9,837 nucleotides of DNA from Burkholderia sp. (GTDB taxonomy: Bacteria; Pseudomonadota; Gammaproteobacteria; Burkholderiales; Burkholderiaceae). The notes under the pieces are model-generated. The model saw nothing but the letters and a program-made list of their open reading frames with translations. It was not told where the DNA came from and ran no database searches. A program made the translations under genes and the position numbers. Below are positions 1-6,110 of the stretch, piece by piece; positions within the stretch are counted from its first letter, which is position 1; each line of letters opens with the position of its first letter. The stretch covers positions 1 to 9,837 of the forward strand of contig JAQGMD010000094.1 in assembly GCA_028292565.1 (NCBI GenBank). The letters are read 5' to 3'.

Positions 1-1
1 C

Positions 2-160
2 CGCGCGCTCGCCGCCTGGTTTGTGGTCCTGTTGTATGGCGCGATCGCGGGAATCAGCCTGCGACTTAGCATGAAACATTTCCGCCCGCCGGCTTCCATC
101 GGCACGACATTGCGAACGGAAGTGCGCAGAGATATAGACGTCATCAAGGAAAGCCTATGA
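2..160 (+). CDS. YqjE-like phage-holin-family membrane protein, C-terminal 53 codons (partial)
   Basis: The window opens inside a reading frame that runs from base 2 to a TGA at 158-160. It starts with a hydrophobic segment (AAWFVVLLYGAIAGISL), the end of a transmembrane helix. A short cytoplasmic tail follows with a Thr-Leu-Arg-Thr-Glu-Val-Arg-Arg-Asp-Ile pattern and ends in KESL. This 'F...T+ELxxDxxxL+' ending is typical of the YqjE / actinobacteriophage-holin-III-like proteins that many proteobacteria encode between a DUF883 (YqjD) gene and a YqjK-like gene. They are small inner-membrane proteins, in E. coli stress-associated, of unclear molecular role. The next gene starts inside this stop codon (ATGA), so the two are very probably co-translated. 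The N-terminus and any DUF883 gene lie outside the window. The family call rests on the tail and the gene order only. Confidence 0.72.
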   Translation, partial: RALAAWFVVLLYGAIAGISLRLSMKHFRPPASIGTTLRTEVRRDIDVIKESL

Positions 161-594
161 GCAGCCTTCAATCTCTGGAAGCGGAAAGACTAGCCATACT
201 TACTCGAATGCAAGCCAATCGTGAACGGTACCGGAGAATGCTGATGGAAACTTCCGACGAACAAAGCCATGACACCTACCTGCACGGTGATCAACCTGCG
301 GGTAATTTTCAGTCTTCCTCTTACGGCCACTACGGCCATAGCTTTGCCGACACCTCGGGCCTCAGGCACAACCCGGCGGTGGCCTGGGTAAAGGAGCACC
401 CTTTGTTGTGCGCGGCGGCAGTGGCGGCAGTGATCGCGATCGGCCCGCGCCGCATCGCGCGCAGTGTCGTCAGCAGCGGTACTGCACTTACAGCATTGAC
501 GCTGCGCAATCAAGCGAACGTTGACATGGTTGGCAGACTCCTATCATCAGTAGTCAGCTATTTGCAACGCGAACGTACTCGCCCTCGCCCATAG
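157..594 (+). CDS. YqjK-like hypothetical membrane-associated protein (145 aa)
   Basis: The ATG at 157 overlaps the stop of the YqjE-like gene (ATGA). It is preceded by a good Shine-Dalgarno AAGGAA at 146-151 with a 5-base spacer, so the start is well supported. Residues 1-30 are charged and probably a coiled coil or amphipathic helix (Leu-Glu-Ala-Glu-Arg then Arg/Met-rich). Residues 31-75 are polar and probably flexible. A Trp-x-Lys-Glu-His-Pro motif near residue 77 leads into one hydrophobic helix (about 83-96) that ends in GPRR. A helical C-terminus with no clear motif follows. The place after yqjE and the basic coiled N-terminus match YqjK-type genes, which are poorly conserved in sequence. 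I cannot assign a function. Likely role, by context only: a membrane-anchored partner of the YqjD/YqjE proteins. Confidence 0.75.
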   Translation: MSSLQSLEAERLAILTRMQANRERYRRMLMETSDEQSHDTYLHGDQPAGNFQSSSYGHYGHSFADTSGLRHNPAVAWVKEHPLLCAAAVAAVIAIGPRRIARSVVSSGTALTALTLRNQANVDMVGRLLSSVVSYLQRERTRPRP

Positions 595-713
595 ACGTCC
601 GGAGGCGTCCATGAGTGAGGCACGTGAGTGAGGTGCCCCGTCGTTGCACAGGGTTGCCTACTGACCCGGTCGTCCAGCTATGAAAATAAAGTTTTTTACT
701 ACTCTTGAACAGA

Positions 714-719
714 AAGGGA
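714..719 (+). promoter_or_regulatory. Ribosome binding site of the entericidin-type gene
   Basis: AAGGGA lies seven bases before the ATG at 727. It decides the start of a gene too short to be called by length alone. Confidence 0.6.
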
Positions 720-726
720 ATAAATC

Positions 727-870
727 ATGAAGAAAATCATTTCGGTATTGAGTATTTTGGTTGTGTCGGTCGGCCTCACTGCCTGTAACACGATGAAGGG
801 CTTTGGAAAGGACGTCGAGCGCGGCGGCGAGAAAGTCCAGGGCGCCGCACAAAACCAGCAAAACAAGTAA
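727..870 (+). CDS. Entericidin A/B-family small lipoprotein (47 aa)
   Basis: This short gene encodes MKKIISVLSILVVSVG followed by the lipobox Leu-Thr-Ala-Cys. Signal peptidase II would cleave before Cys20, leaving a 28-residue lipidated peptide. The mature part begins Cys-Asn-Thr-Met-Lys-Gly-Phe-Gly-Lys-Asp-Val and continues with Gly-Gly-Glu-Lys, which is the hallmark of the entericidin family (EcnA/EcnB). Members are tiny membrane lipoproteins. In E. coli EcnB is a stationary-phase, sigma-S controlled bacteriolytic peptide and EcnA its antidote; single copies in betaproteobacteria usually have no proven toxin role. The length is normal for the family. The gene stands alone, 132 bases after the YqjK-like gene, with its own Shine-Dalgarno and terminator, so it is probably monocistronic. 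I cannot tell the A from the B type from sequence alone. Confidence 0.9.
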   Translation: MKKIISVLSILVVSVGLTACNTMKGFGKDVERGGEKVQGAAQNQQNK

Positions 871-908
871 GCAAAACTGCAGCACCTCAGGTACTTGCAC
901 CCCTGAGC

Positions 909-947
909 GGGCCGATGACCGTAACAGGCATCGGCCCATCTTATTTG
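909..947 (+). terminator. Intrinsic terminator after the entericidin gene
   Basis: A perfect 9-base-pair stem (GGGCCGATG at 909-917 with CATCGGCCC at 929-937) closes an 11-base loop and is followed on the + strand by the T-rich run TCTTATTT. A weaker 6-base-pair hairpin (CTCAGG 886-891 / CCTGAG 902-907) lies just before it. There is no T-run on the other side, so it should act on + strand transcripts only. It separates the entericidin gene from the convergent gene ending at 1009. Confidence 0.75.
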
Positions 948-1008
948 TGGTTTGGGTTCACGCGGGAGACCGACGCCCGGCTCCGCGTCACCAGCGCTGT
1001 CTTTCCTC

Positions 1009-1920
1009 CTATTTTTTTCCACCGCCAGCACCGCTGGTGCCGCCGGTGCCACTGGAGCCAGTGGCAGTAGCCGTCTCACCCGATTCGAGATTGGCGACGC
1101 GTGTCGGCCATGACAACACCACGGATGCAACCTCCTGGGCCTTCTTCCCCGGCTTCTTCGCAACGGTGACCATTTGGTCGATCGCATGGCCGTTCGCCAC
1201 CGCATGCACCTTGTACTTGCCACCTTTCGGCAAATCCACTAGCATCATCGGGCCGTCGCAAGTGGTTTCCAGGACTGCGTTTCCTTTCGCATCCTTGATG
1301 GCAACGTTAACGTCGGCCATCAGTTCACCCTTAGTGTCGGCAAACGTGAGCAGCATGTCGTGTTTTTTCGCTTCCCTCTTCATCAGGGTTCGCTCTTCCG
1401 CGCCGACGCCGCCGCAGACGTAGGTGACACCGTCTTTGGTCTTTGGCTGCATGCCTGCCATCGGCGGCATTGCGGCGCCCGGCTGCGGCTGTGCTTGCGC
1501 ACCGGATGAACCGGAAGTATCGGTGCCTGGCAGCGGTGGCATCTCGGATTGCGTTCCGGATGCTCCGGAGGTCTCCTGCGCGGGGGGCGCCGGCATGCCC
1601 GGCTGTACTCCGGACGTATCGGGATTTGCCGCCGGCATGCCGGATTCGGTACCGGATGTGCCGGAAGCCGGATGGGGAGGCATACCTGAATGCGCACCGG
1701 ATTGCGGGCTGCGGGTGCCGGTGCCGGGCGGTCCGGACTCCGAGTTCAACTGCTGCGTTCCAGGCTGCGCGCCCGACGGGCCTATGCTGTACTGGGACTG
1801 CTCCCCGGCCTGCGAATCGCTTTGCACGCCGCCGGTAGCGCCGGGGCTCGATTGCGCCTGCGCCAGCGTGGCGGAAGACGCAAAACCAAGCGCGATAAGT
1901 AAGATCGATGCGGTTTTCAT
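1009..1920 (-). CDS. Secreted protein with Ser/Gly/Pro/Met-rich repeats and a carboxypeptidase-regulatory-like C-terminal domain (303 aa)
   Basis: The start at 1920 (MKTASILLIALG) gives a clean Sec signal peptide, with likely cleavage after Ala-Gln-Ala around residue 22, and has GGAG at 1934-1931. The frame stays open to 1974, but that would bury the signal peptide. Residues 23-160 are low-complexity, with about five imperfect 14-24-residue units carrying Thr-Ser-Gly and (S/P)-x-Met-Pro. Residues 163-272 form a compact domain: GVTYVCGGVG, MKREAKKHDMLLTFA, MADVNVAIKDAKGN, a second Cys in CDGP, then MLVDLP and VVLSWP. This looks like the small beta-sandwich 'carboxypeptidase regulatory-like' domain common in burkholderial periplasmic proteins; Cys169 and Cys221 could form a disulfide. 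The tail from 288 is Gly/Ser/Thr-rich and ends in GKK. There is no catalytic motif. Probably a periplasmic or surface structural protein; function unknown. It converges on the entericidin gene. Confidence 0.85.
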   Translation of the reverse strand: MKTASILLIALGFASSATLAQAQSSPGATGGVQSDSQAGEQSQYSIGPSGAQPGTQQLNSESGPPGTGTRSPQSGAHSGMPPHPASGTSGTESGMPAANPDTSGVQPGMPAPPAQETSGASGTQSEMPPLPGTDTSGSSGAQAQPQPGAAMPPMAGMQPKTKDGVTYVCGGVGAEERTLMKREAKKHDMLLTFADTKGELMADVNVAIKDAKGNAVLETTCDGPMMLVDLPKGGKYKVHAVANGHAIDQMVTVAKKPGKKAQEVASVVLSWPTRVANLESGETATATGSSGTGGTSGAGGGKK

Positions 1921-2129
1921 GAATGTAAATCTCCAGAGTCGATTTGCGCGGCGACGGAACAACGCGGCGCGCACGTCACCATCTGCGCAAACGCCTTGCG
2001 GCGACCACCGCAGCCGCAGGAAAGCGCTGATGAACGGGTCGATGTCAGTCCGTCCCAGGTGTCCTTGAAGGCTTCGGACCGACGGTTATTCGCGCATAGC
2101 GATGCATCATCCATGCCTATATAGACTGG

Positions 2130-2160
2130 TGCGAGAGGGGTGCGAGAGGGTGCGGGACGC
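2130..2160. repeat. Short tandem repeat, about 10 bases per unit
   Basis: TGCGAGAGGGG (2130-2140) is followed directly by TGCGAGAGGG (2141-2150) and then by a decayed copy TGCGGGACGC (2151-2160), with TGCGGGTC after it. It lies just upstream of the AT-rich patch that may be the promoter of the secreted-protein gene. It could be slippage or a regulator-binding array. Confidence 0.55.
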
Positions 2161-2238
2161 TGCGGGTCTTTCTGGAGCAGGTCCGGTGGAGCGGCGGATT
2201 TTGCGGGCGGAGGGCCGCATGTTTCAGGGGCTGGAATA

Positions 2239-2268
2239 GAAAATGGCGGGTCATAACCCGCCATTTTC
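2239..2268. terminator. Perfect 13-bp hairpin, likely terminator of the BON gene (distal copy)
   Basis: GAAAATGGCGGGT (2239-2251) pairs perfectly with ACCCGCCATTTTC (2256-2268) around a four-base CATA loop. Read on the - strand, the GC core is followed by CCATTTTCTATT, a fair U-rich end. The flanking A/T arms make it usable in both directions. It is a longer sister of the hairpin at 2285-2302. Confidence 0.7.
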
Positions 2269-2284
2269 AGGACCGTACCTAACT

Positions 2285-2302
2285 GGCGGGTCGCAACCCG
2301 CC
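2285..2302. terminator. 7-bp hairpin sharing the core of its neighbour (proximal copy)
   Basis: GGCGGGT (2285-2291) pairs with ACCCGCC (2296-2302) around CGCA. The core GGCGGGTCRYAACCCGCC is the same as in the 2239-2268 hairpin, so this is a duplicated element. It begins 7 bases after the end of the BON gene and has no U-run of its own. Confidence 0.55.
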
Positions 2303-2309
2303 CACCAAC

Positions 2310-2636
2310 TTAGCCTGTGATGACCAGTTGGTTGTCGACGGAGCGCACACCTGCCACGCCCTTCGCGAGGGATTCAACTTTCTTCCTCAGCGCGAGCGAC
2401 TTCACTTCGCCTTTGAGTTTGACATTGCCCTGGGCTGTGTCTACGTTGACTTTCAACGCGCTGACTTCCGGATCAGCCAGCAGCGCCGCTTTGATCTTTG
2501 CGGTGATCGCTGCGTCGTCAACTACCTGGCCGGTAGAGCGCGAGGCATTTTGCGAGCCGGATTCGCTCTTGGTCGCTGCGCAACCTGCGACGAACGCGAC
2601 AGACAAAAGGACGGCGAGCAGTTTGGATGTATTCAT
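2310..2636 (-). CDS. BON-domain lipoprotein, OsmY-like single-domain type (108 aa)
   Basis: The protein starts with a lipoprotein signal, MNTSKLLAVLLSVAFVAGC, with lipobox Val-Ala-Gly-Cys19. A short Ser-rich linker (20-37) leads to one BON domain (about 38-107): VVDDAAITAKIKAALL, then Leu-Lys-Val-Asn-Val-Asp-Thr, the central VKLKGEV strand, a Lys/Arg/Leu helix, and the closing VRSVDNQLVI. BON domains occur in OsmY, Kbp and secretins and are thought to bind membranes or other envelope parts; OsmY-type proteins help in osmotic and envelope stress. The start is firm: AAGGAG at 2646-2641 with a 4-base spacer. It is probably monocistronic, with a dyad and possible promoter upstream and two hairpins downstream. 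Residue 20 is Ala, which predicts outer-membrane sorting. The exact role is unknown. Confidence 0.92.
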   Translation of the reverse strand: MNTSKLLAVLLSVAFVAGCAATKSESGSQNASRSTGQVVDDAAITAKIKAALLADPEVSALKVNVDTAQGNVKLKGEVKSLALRKKVESLAKGVAGVRSVDNQLVITG

Positions 2637-2689
2637 AAGTCTCCTTTTCGGGGGATATGGTTCTTGAGATATATAAGTTTGCAGCGACA

Positions 2690-2717
2690 GTCATACCGTT
2701 AATATGATATGCATCAA
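2690..2717 (-). promoter_or_regulatory. Possible sigma-70-type promoter of the BON gene
   Basis: On the - strand TTGATG (2717-2712) and TATGAC (2695-2690) are separated by 16 bases. A second A/T-rich patch (TATATA around 2669-2675) could be an alternative -10. The match to consensus is moderate and the start of transcription is a guess. Confidence 0.3.
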
Positions 2718-2755
2718 CTTTGCTGCTCGGCATCGGGTACGACGCCGGGACCAGG

Positions 2756-2787
2756 TGTAAATATTTCTGGGTACAGAAGCATTTACA
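2756..2787. repeat. 14+14 inverted repeat between the hydrolase and BON genes
   Basis: TGTAAATATTTCTG (2756-2769) and CAGAAGCATTTACA (2774-2787) are complementary at 12 of 14 positions around a four-base GGTA centre; as RNA one of the two mismatches is a G-U pair. It begins 17 bases past the hydrolase stop and about 120 bases before the BON start. No U-run follows on the - strand, so it is not a standard terminator. An operator or an RNA hairpin in the spacer are both possible. Confidence 0.6.
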
Positions 2788-2804
2788 ATTCCGGGCGCAT
2801 GATT

Positions 2805-3464
2805 TTAAACGAATGCGGTGTGGGAATGTTGTAAAAACCATCCGCGCGCCAGCCGCGCGACCACTTCGAGGTTGCCGGGCTCCTCGAACGAGTGGGTGGC
2901 CCCGGGGATGATTTCAAAGCGTTTCTTGCATCGCAGCGCTGCGTAGGCGGCGCGATTCATCTCGACCACGCCGTCGTCCAGCCCGCCGACGATCAGCAGC
3001 GTGGGCGCACTGATTTTCCCGAGGGTTTTCTGGCATGCGAGGTCAGGACGGCCTCCCCGCGAAACAATGGCGGAGATCGCCCGGCCACGCACGGCCCCCA
3101 ATTGCAACGCCGCGGCCGCGCCGTTACTGGCGCCAAAAAGTCCGATCGGCAGGTCCCTGGTCGCCTCGTACTGCTGCAGCCAGTCGCAGGCGGCATTGAG
3201 CCGGTCCGCCAACAGCGAGATGTCGCAGCGCGCCCGATGACCGCTGGCTTCCTCCGGGGTCAGCAAATCCAGCCAGAGGGTGGCCAGGCGCGCCTCCCGC
3301 AAGACGCTGGCGACATAGTCGTTAGGAGGCTTGACGCGATTGACACCGTCGCCTTGGGAAAACAGGATGACGCCCGTGTGGTCGTCGGGCAGCCAAAGCA
3401 CGCCGTCCATGACAGCATCGCCTACCTTGATCCTGATCCGTTCACTGTGCGTCGGTAACGCCAT
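2805..3464 (-). CDS. Alpha/beta hydrolase, dienelactone hydrolase-like (219 aa)
   Basis: This is a cytoplasmic alpha/beta-hydrolase-fold protein with no signal peptide. The nucleophile elbow is Gly-Ala-Ser113-Asn-Gly, the acid is likely Asp163 or Asp164 in IVGGLDDGVV, and the base is His191 in IPGATHSFEEPG, giving a complete Ser-Asp-His triad in normal order. An early VILFSQGDG strand-loop probably forms the oxyanion region. Length and the TLLIVGGLDD...HSFEEPG ending match dienelactone-hydrolase-like proteins of proteobacteria. These hydrolyse small esters or lactones; the substrate here is unknown. The start at 3464 has AGGAG with a 5-base spacer; the frame is open to 3503 but nothing supports the longer form, and GTG directly before the ATG is a possible alternative. 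It is set apart from the lipoprotein gene upstream by 181 bases and is probably transcribed alone. Confidence 0.85.
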   Translation of the reverse strand: MALPTHSERIRIKVGDAVMDGVLWLPDDHTGVILFSQGDGVNRVKPPNDYVASVLREARLATLWLDLLTPEEASGHRARCDISLLADRLNAACDWLQQYEATRDLPIGLFGASNGAAAALQLGAVRGRAISAIVSRGGRPDLACQKTLGKISAPTLLIVGGLDDGVVEMNRAAYAALRCKKRFEIIPGATHSFEEPGNLEVVARLARGWFLQHSHTAFV

Positions 3465-3645
3465 CACTGCTCCTGTCGGCCCGGGGTTCAGACCTGCCTG
3501 CACGATGCGACTCGCGGGAAAATATTCGCTGCATAGATGCGCTTACGCAAACTCCATGCCATTGAATTCGTGTAGGACCAATCGGGGACGCGCGTATGGA
3601 AATGGCGCTGCCAAGCGGATAAAAACCGGAAGCAACCGGAAGGAA

Positions 3646-3867
3646 TTACATTTCGCCCGGCGACGGCGGCACGGGTCGCGCCGGCAGGACGAACTGGGCG
3701 GGGACAATCATCCCCGCCGAGGTGACAGGTCGTGGCGGCGCTTTCGGCGGAGCGGGAAGGTTCTGCTGCCTGCCGCAGGCATTCAACGCCAACAACAATA
3801 CAGCGCCCGGCAGGGATTTTTTGCAGCCGGCCGAAAATTTCTGTAACCGCCCACCGTGCTCGCTCAT
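3646..3867 (-). CDS. Putative small proline-rich lipoprotein (73 aa)
   Basis: The frame starts with a charged stretch (MSEHGGRLQKFSAGCKKS), then the hydrophobic LPGAVLLLALNAC, where Leu-Asn-Ala-Cys31 is a plausible lipobox. The mature part is short and rich in Pro and Ala (LPAPPKAPPRP, LPARPVPPSP), like a spacer that holds something off the membrane. ATG at 3867 is 13 bases after the UDP-glucuronate decarboxylase stop. The Shine-Dalgarno is weak (CGGGA, close to the ATG), so translation may depend on coupling. The frame is open to 3909, inside the upstream gene, but that form adds nothing recognisable. I do not recognise the family. If real, it may be an envelope lipoprotein tied to the glycan genes; chance is the main alternative because GC-rich DNA often gives Pro/Ala-rich frames. 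Confidence 0.45.
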   Translation of the reverse strand: MSEHGGRLQKFSAGCKKSLPGAVLLLALNACGRQQNLPAPPKAPPRPVTSAGMIVPAQFVLPARPVPPSPGEM

Positions 3868-3880
3868 GATCCCGCTTTCA

Positions 3881-4945
3881 TCAGGTTGATCGGACCGATC
3901 CGGCACCATTGGTTAATCCGGGCACACGCAAACTTTGTTCCCGCAGGTTGCCGGGGGCATAGGGATGTCCGGCAACGCCCTCTTCTTCCGCCAGCGTCGA
4001 GCGCAATTCCCGAAAATAATCGATCGTCCTGCCCAGCCCCTCGCTCAGGCTGATCTTCGGTTCCCAATTCAAAACCTTCCTCGCCAGCGTGATATCCGGG
4101 CGGCGCCGTACCGGATCATCGCTCGGGAGCGGTTTGAACACGATCGTCGAACGCGATTTGGACAGCGCAACGATGCGTTCCGCCAGCTCCAGCATCGTAT
4201 GCTCGACGGGGTTGCCGAGATTGATGGGCCCGAAGACGCCATCCGGACTCTGCATCAGGCGATCGAATCCACGGATCATGTCATCGACGTAGCAAAACGA
4301 GCGCGTCTGCGTGCCGTCGCCATAAATCGTCAGCGGCTGGTTGTCGAGCGCTTGCATGATGAGGTTGGACACCACGCGGCCGTCGTTCGGATGCATGCGC
4401 GGACCGTAGGTGTTGAAGATGCGCGCCACCTTCACTTGCAGGTTATGCTGGCGCTGATAATCCATGAACAGGGTTTCCGCGCAGCGCTTTCCCTCGTCGT
4501 AACAGGAACGCAAACCAATCGGGTTGACGTGTCCCCAGTAATCTTCGGTCTGTGGATGCTTCTGCGGGTCGCCGTACACCTCGCTGGTCGAGGCTTGCAG
4601 TATCCGCGCCTTCACACGCTTGGCCAGGCCCAGCATGTTGATCGCGCCATGGACGCTGGTCTTGGTGGTCTGCACCGGATCGTTCTGGTAATGCACCGGC
4701 GACGCCGGGCAAGCCAGGTTGTAGATTCCATCGACTTCGACGTAGAGCGGAAATGTCACGTCGTGCCGCAGCAGCTCGAAACGCGGATGCGTAAGCAAAT
4801 GGGCGATGTTGCGTTTGCTGCCAGTATAGAAATTGTCGACGCAGAGCACGTCGTGGCCCTGCTCCAGCAAATACTCGCACAGGTGCGAGCCAAGAAAGCC
4901 GGCGCCACCGGTCACCAGAATGCGTTTGCAGTGTTCTTCCTTCAT
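3881..4945 (-). CDS. UDP-glucuronate decarboxylase (UDP-xylose synthase), SDR family (354 aa)
   Basis: The enzyme would convert UDP-glucuronate to UDP-xylose, with tightly bound NAD+, in the cytoplasm. An extended SDR fold is clear: the nucleotide-binding [13 protein letters not shown] near residues 9-21, Asp37 at the end of beta-2, the [11 protein letters not shown] block (118-127) with Thr120 and Glu122, and the Tyr149-x3-Lys153 pair in [17 protein letters not shown] (174-184), [12 protein letters not shown] (215-226) and the Arg cluster before Pro-Asp-Ile (280-285) are characteristic of UXS-type decarboxylases rather than 4-epimerases. The usual domain ends near residue 313 (TIDYFREL); a further 40 residues are extra. 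ATG at 4945 fits the fold; an in-frame TTG at 4984 is less likely. The gene begins 22 bases after the glycosyltransferase stop, with weak GGGTGG as Shine-Dalgarno. It probably supplies xylose to the neighbouring glycan enzymes. Confidence 0.9.
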   Translation of the reverse strand: MKEEHCKRILVTGGAGFLGSHLCEYLLEQGHDVLCVDNFYTGSKRNIAHLLTHPRFELLRHDVTFPLYVEVDGIYNLACPASPVHYQNDPVQTTKTSVHGAINMLGLAKRVKARILQASTSEVYGDPQKHPQTEDYWGHVNPIGLRSCYDEGKRCAETLFMDYQRQHNLQVKVARIFNTYGPRMHPNDGRVVSNLIMQALDNQPLTIYGDGTQTRSFCYVDDMIRGFDRLMQSPDGVFGPINLGNPVEHTMLELAERIVALSKSRSTIVFKPLPSDDPVRRRPDITLARKVLNWEPKISLSEGLGRTIDYFRELRSTLAEEEGVAGHPYAPGNLREQSLRVPGLTNGAGSVRST

Positions 4946-4967
4946 GGACGGCCACCCGTTTCGTTGG

Positions 4968-6110
4968 TCATGTCGTTGTTTCAATGGCTGTTAAGGCTGC
5001 GCCAGCGGATCGGATATTCGCCGCAAGCAGATGGCCTGCGATCGCGGACACCGTATCCGCGGCGATATTGACCGCACAGAGATGTCCGATAGGGCAGGAA
5101 AAATGCATGCAGGGACGGCAGGCAACCGGCGCGCCGACTACAACGTGGCGATCGCTGTCGAGCGGCGCCCAACGCACCGGATCGGAGCCGCAACAAACAA
5201 TCACGCTCGGCGTAGCAACTGCTGCGGCGACGTGCGAAATGCCGGTGTCATTGCAGACCACCATGCGTGCCTGCGCGATCAGCGCAGCGAGGCCACCAAG
5301 GTCGGTTTTCCCGCACAGGTCGAGCGCCGGCGCGCGCATTGCGCGGATTACCGCTTGCACGATCTCACGCTCGTCCGGGGAACCGGTCAGGACCACCCGC
5401 AACCCGCTTTCGACGAGGCGGTCGGCCACTTCGGCAAACCGTTGCGGCAGCCATCGCCGCGATGGCAGCCGCGCGCCCGGATGCACACACGCATAAGACC
5501 CCGGCTGCGGCAGTATTTCATGACTGCGCTGCAGCGATTGATAGTCCGCTTCGAACAATGGAAACTCCAGTGCTTCGCCTTGCGACGCAATGCCTATCGA
5601 TTCCATCAGTCGGATGTAACGCAGCACTTCGTGCTCGCGTTCTTCCCACGCGAAGAAGCGCGCCGGATCGGGGCAGTAATGTCCGGCTTCGTAGAAGCCT
5701 GCGGTCTGCTTTGCTCCCAGCAACATGGCGACCGAGTTGCTCAATTTGCCGCTACCGTGCATTTGTATCGCGAGATCGAAATTGCGCTGTTGTGCCTCTT
5801 CAATGAATTGCGGCATCGCCCGCAGTTCCATTTGCCTTTCCGGAAATCCCGGGAAACCGGGGAAGACCAGAAGATCGTCGACGTACCGCGCGTAACGCTC
5901 AACGAAACTTTGCGCCCACGGCAATCCGACCAGCGTGATCCGCGCCTGCGGTGCGGCCGCACGGAGGGCACGCAGCGCCGGAACGACGCACAGCATGTCG
6001 CCAAGCTGCAGCGCGCGGAACACCGCTATTCTCTGCAGCGAAGAATAATCGGGGCGTGATGACGTTTGAAAGGCGATGGAGGAAGTCGTCATACTGTGCT
6101 TGTCCTGCAT
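4968..6110 (-). CDS. Family 9 glycosyltransferase, heptosyltransferase-like (380 aa)
   Basis: A GT-B glycosyltransferase of family 9, whose members (RfaC/RfaF/RfaQ) transfer ADP-heptose, or sometimes other sugars, to the LPS inner core at the cytoplasmic face of the inner membrane. Motifs seen: an N-terminal [16 protein letters not shown] with the Asp of the acceptor loop, [11 protein letters not shown] (210-220), LTGSPDE (241-247), and the donor-binding [13 protein letters not shown] (285-297). A Cys cluster (331, 334, 339, 345) lies in the C-terminal domain, as in many GT9 proteins. Start: ATG at 6110 overlaps the previous stop as TGATG, which implies re-initiation; GTG at 6116 and ATG at 6092 are alternatives. 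Length is normal. Its place after a carbamoyltransferase and before UDP-xylose synthase suggests it acts on the same glycan. Which sugar it transfers cannot be read from sequence. Confidence 0.88.
   Translation of the reverse strand: MQDKHSMTTSSIAFQTSSRPDYSSLQRIAVFRALQLGDMLCVVPALRALRAAAPQARITLVGLPWAQSFVERYARYVDDLLVFPGFPGFPERQMELRAMPQFIEEAQQRNFDLAIQMHGSGKLSNSVAMLLGAKQTAGFYEAGHYCPDPARFFAWEEREHEVLRYIRLMESIGIASQGEALEFPLFEADYQSLQRSHEILPQPGSYACVHPGARLPSRRWLPQRFAEVADRLVESGLRVVLTGSPDEREIVQAVIRAMRAPALDLCGKTDLGGLAALIAQARMVVCNDTGISHVAAAVATPSVIVCCGSDPVRWAPLDSDRHVVVGAPVACRPCMHFSCPIGHLCAVNIAADTVSAIAGHLLAANIRSAGAALTAIETTT

Larger units (their letters stand above)
1921..2309. other. Gene-free stretch: leader of the secreted-protein gene, tandem repeats and twin hairpins
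   Basis: This 389-base spacer lies between the secreted-protein gene and the BON lipoprotein gene. It holds the Shine-Dalgarno of the former (1931-1934), an AT-rich patch reading TATATAG on the - strand (about 2118-2123) that could be a -10 element, a short direct repeat (2130-2160) and two related hairpins (2239-2302). A 65-codon - strand frame (ATG at 2114, TGA at 1917-1919) crosses it, but it has no Shine-Dalgarno and no recognisable domain. Confidence 0.6.

Noticed and set aside
612..637. Direct repeat TGAGTGAGG twice (612-620, 625-633) and a 5-bp hairpin GGCAC/GTGCC
   Set aside because: Very short and without a T-run or coding context; probably chance or minor slippage.
1921..1974. N-terminal extension of the secreted protein to 1974
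   Set aside because: It would place an Arg-rich stretch before a good signal peptide; ATG 1920 has its own GGAG.
803..2068. Long + strand open frames opposite the secreted-protein gene
   Set aside because: They are antisense to a gene with signal peptide, Shine-Dalgarno and conserved domain. Their products are Cys/Pro/Ala-rich with no domain, as expected for complements of a repetitive GC-rich gene.
2764..2778. LexA (SOS) box in the dyad
   Set aside because: The centre reads CTG-GGTA-CAG; LexA needs CTGT-N8-ACAG spacing, which is not met.
4946..4984. TTG start of the UXS gene at 4984
   Set aside because: The extension overlaps the preceding gene and adds polar residues before the nucleotide-binding strand; ATG 4945 fits family length better.
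3935..5071. Long + strand frame opposite the UXS gene (378 codons)
   Set aside because: Arg/His-rich with no motif; the opposite strand encodes a full set of SDR motifs. It is a shadow of GC-rich third positions.
5031..6059. Long + strand frame opposite the glycosyltransferase (342 codons)
   Set aside because: No fold signature and no ribosome binding site; the - strand GT9 motifs are intact.
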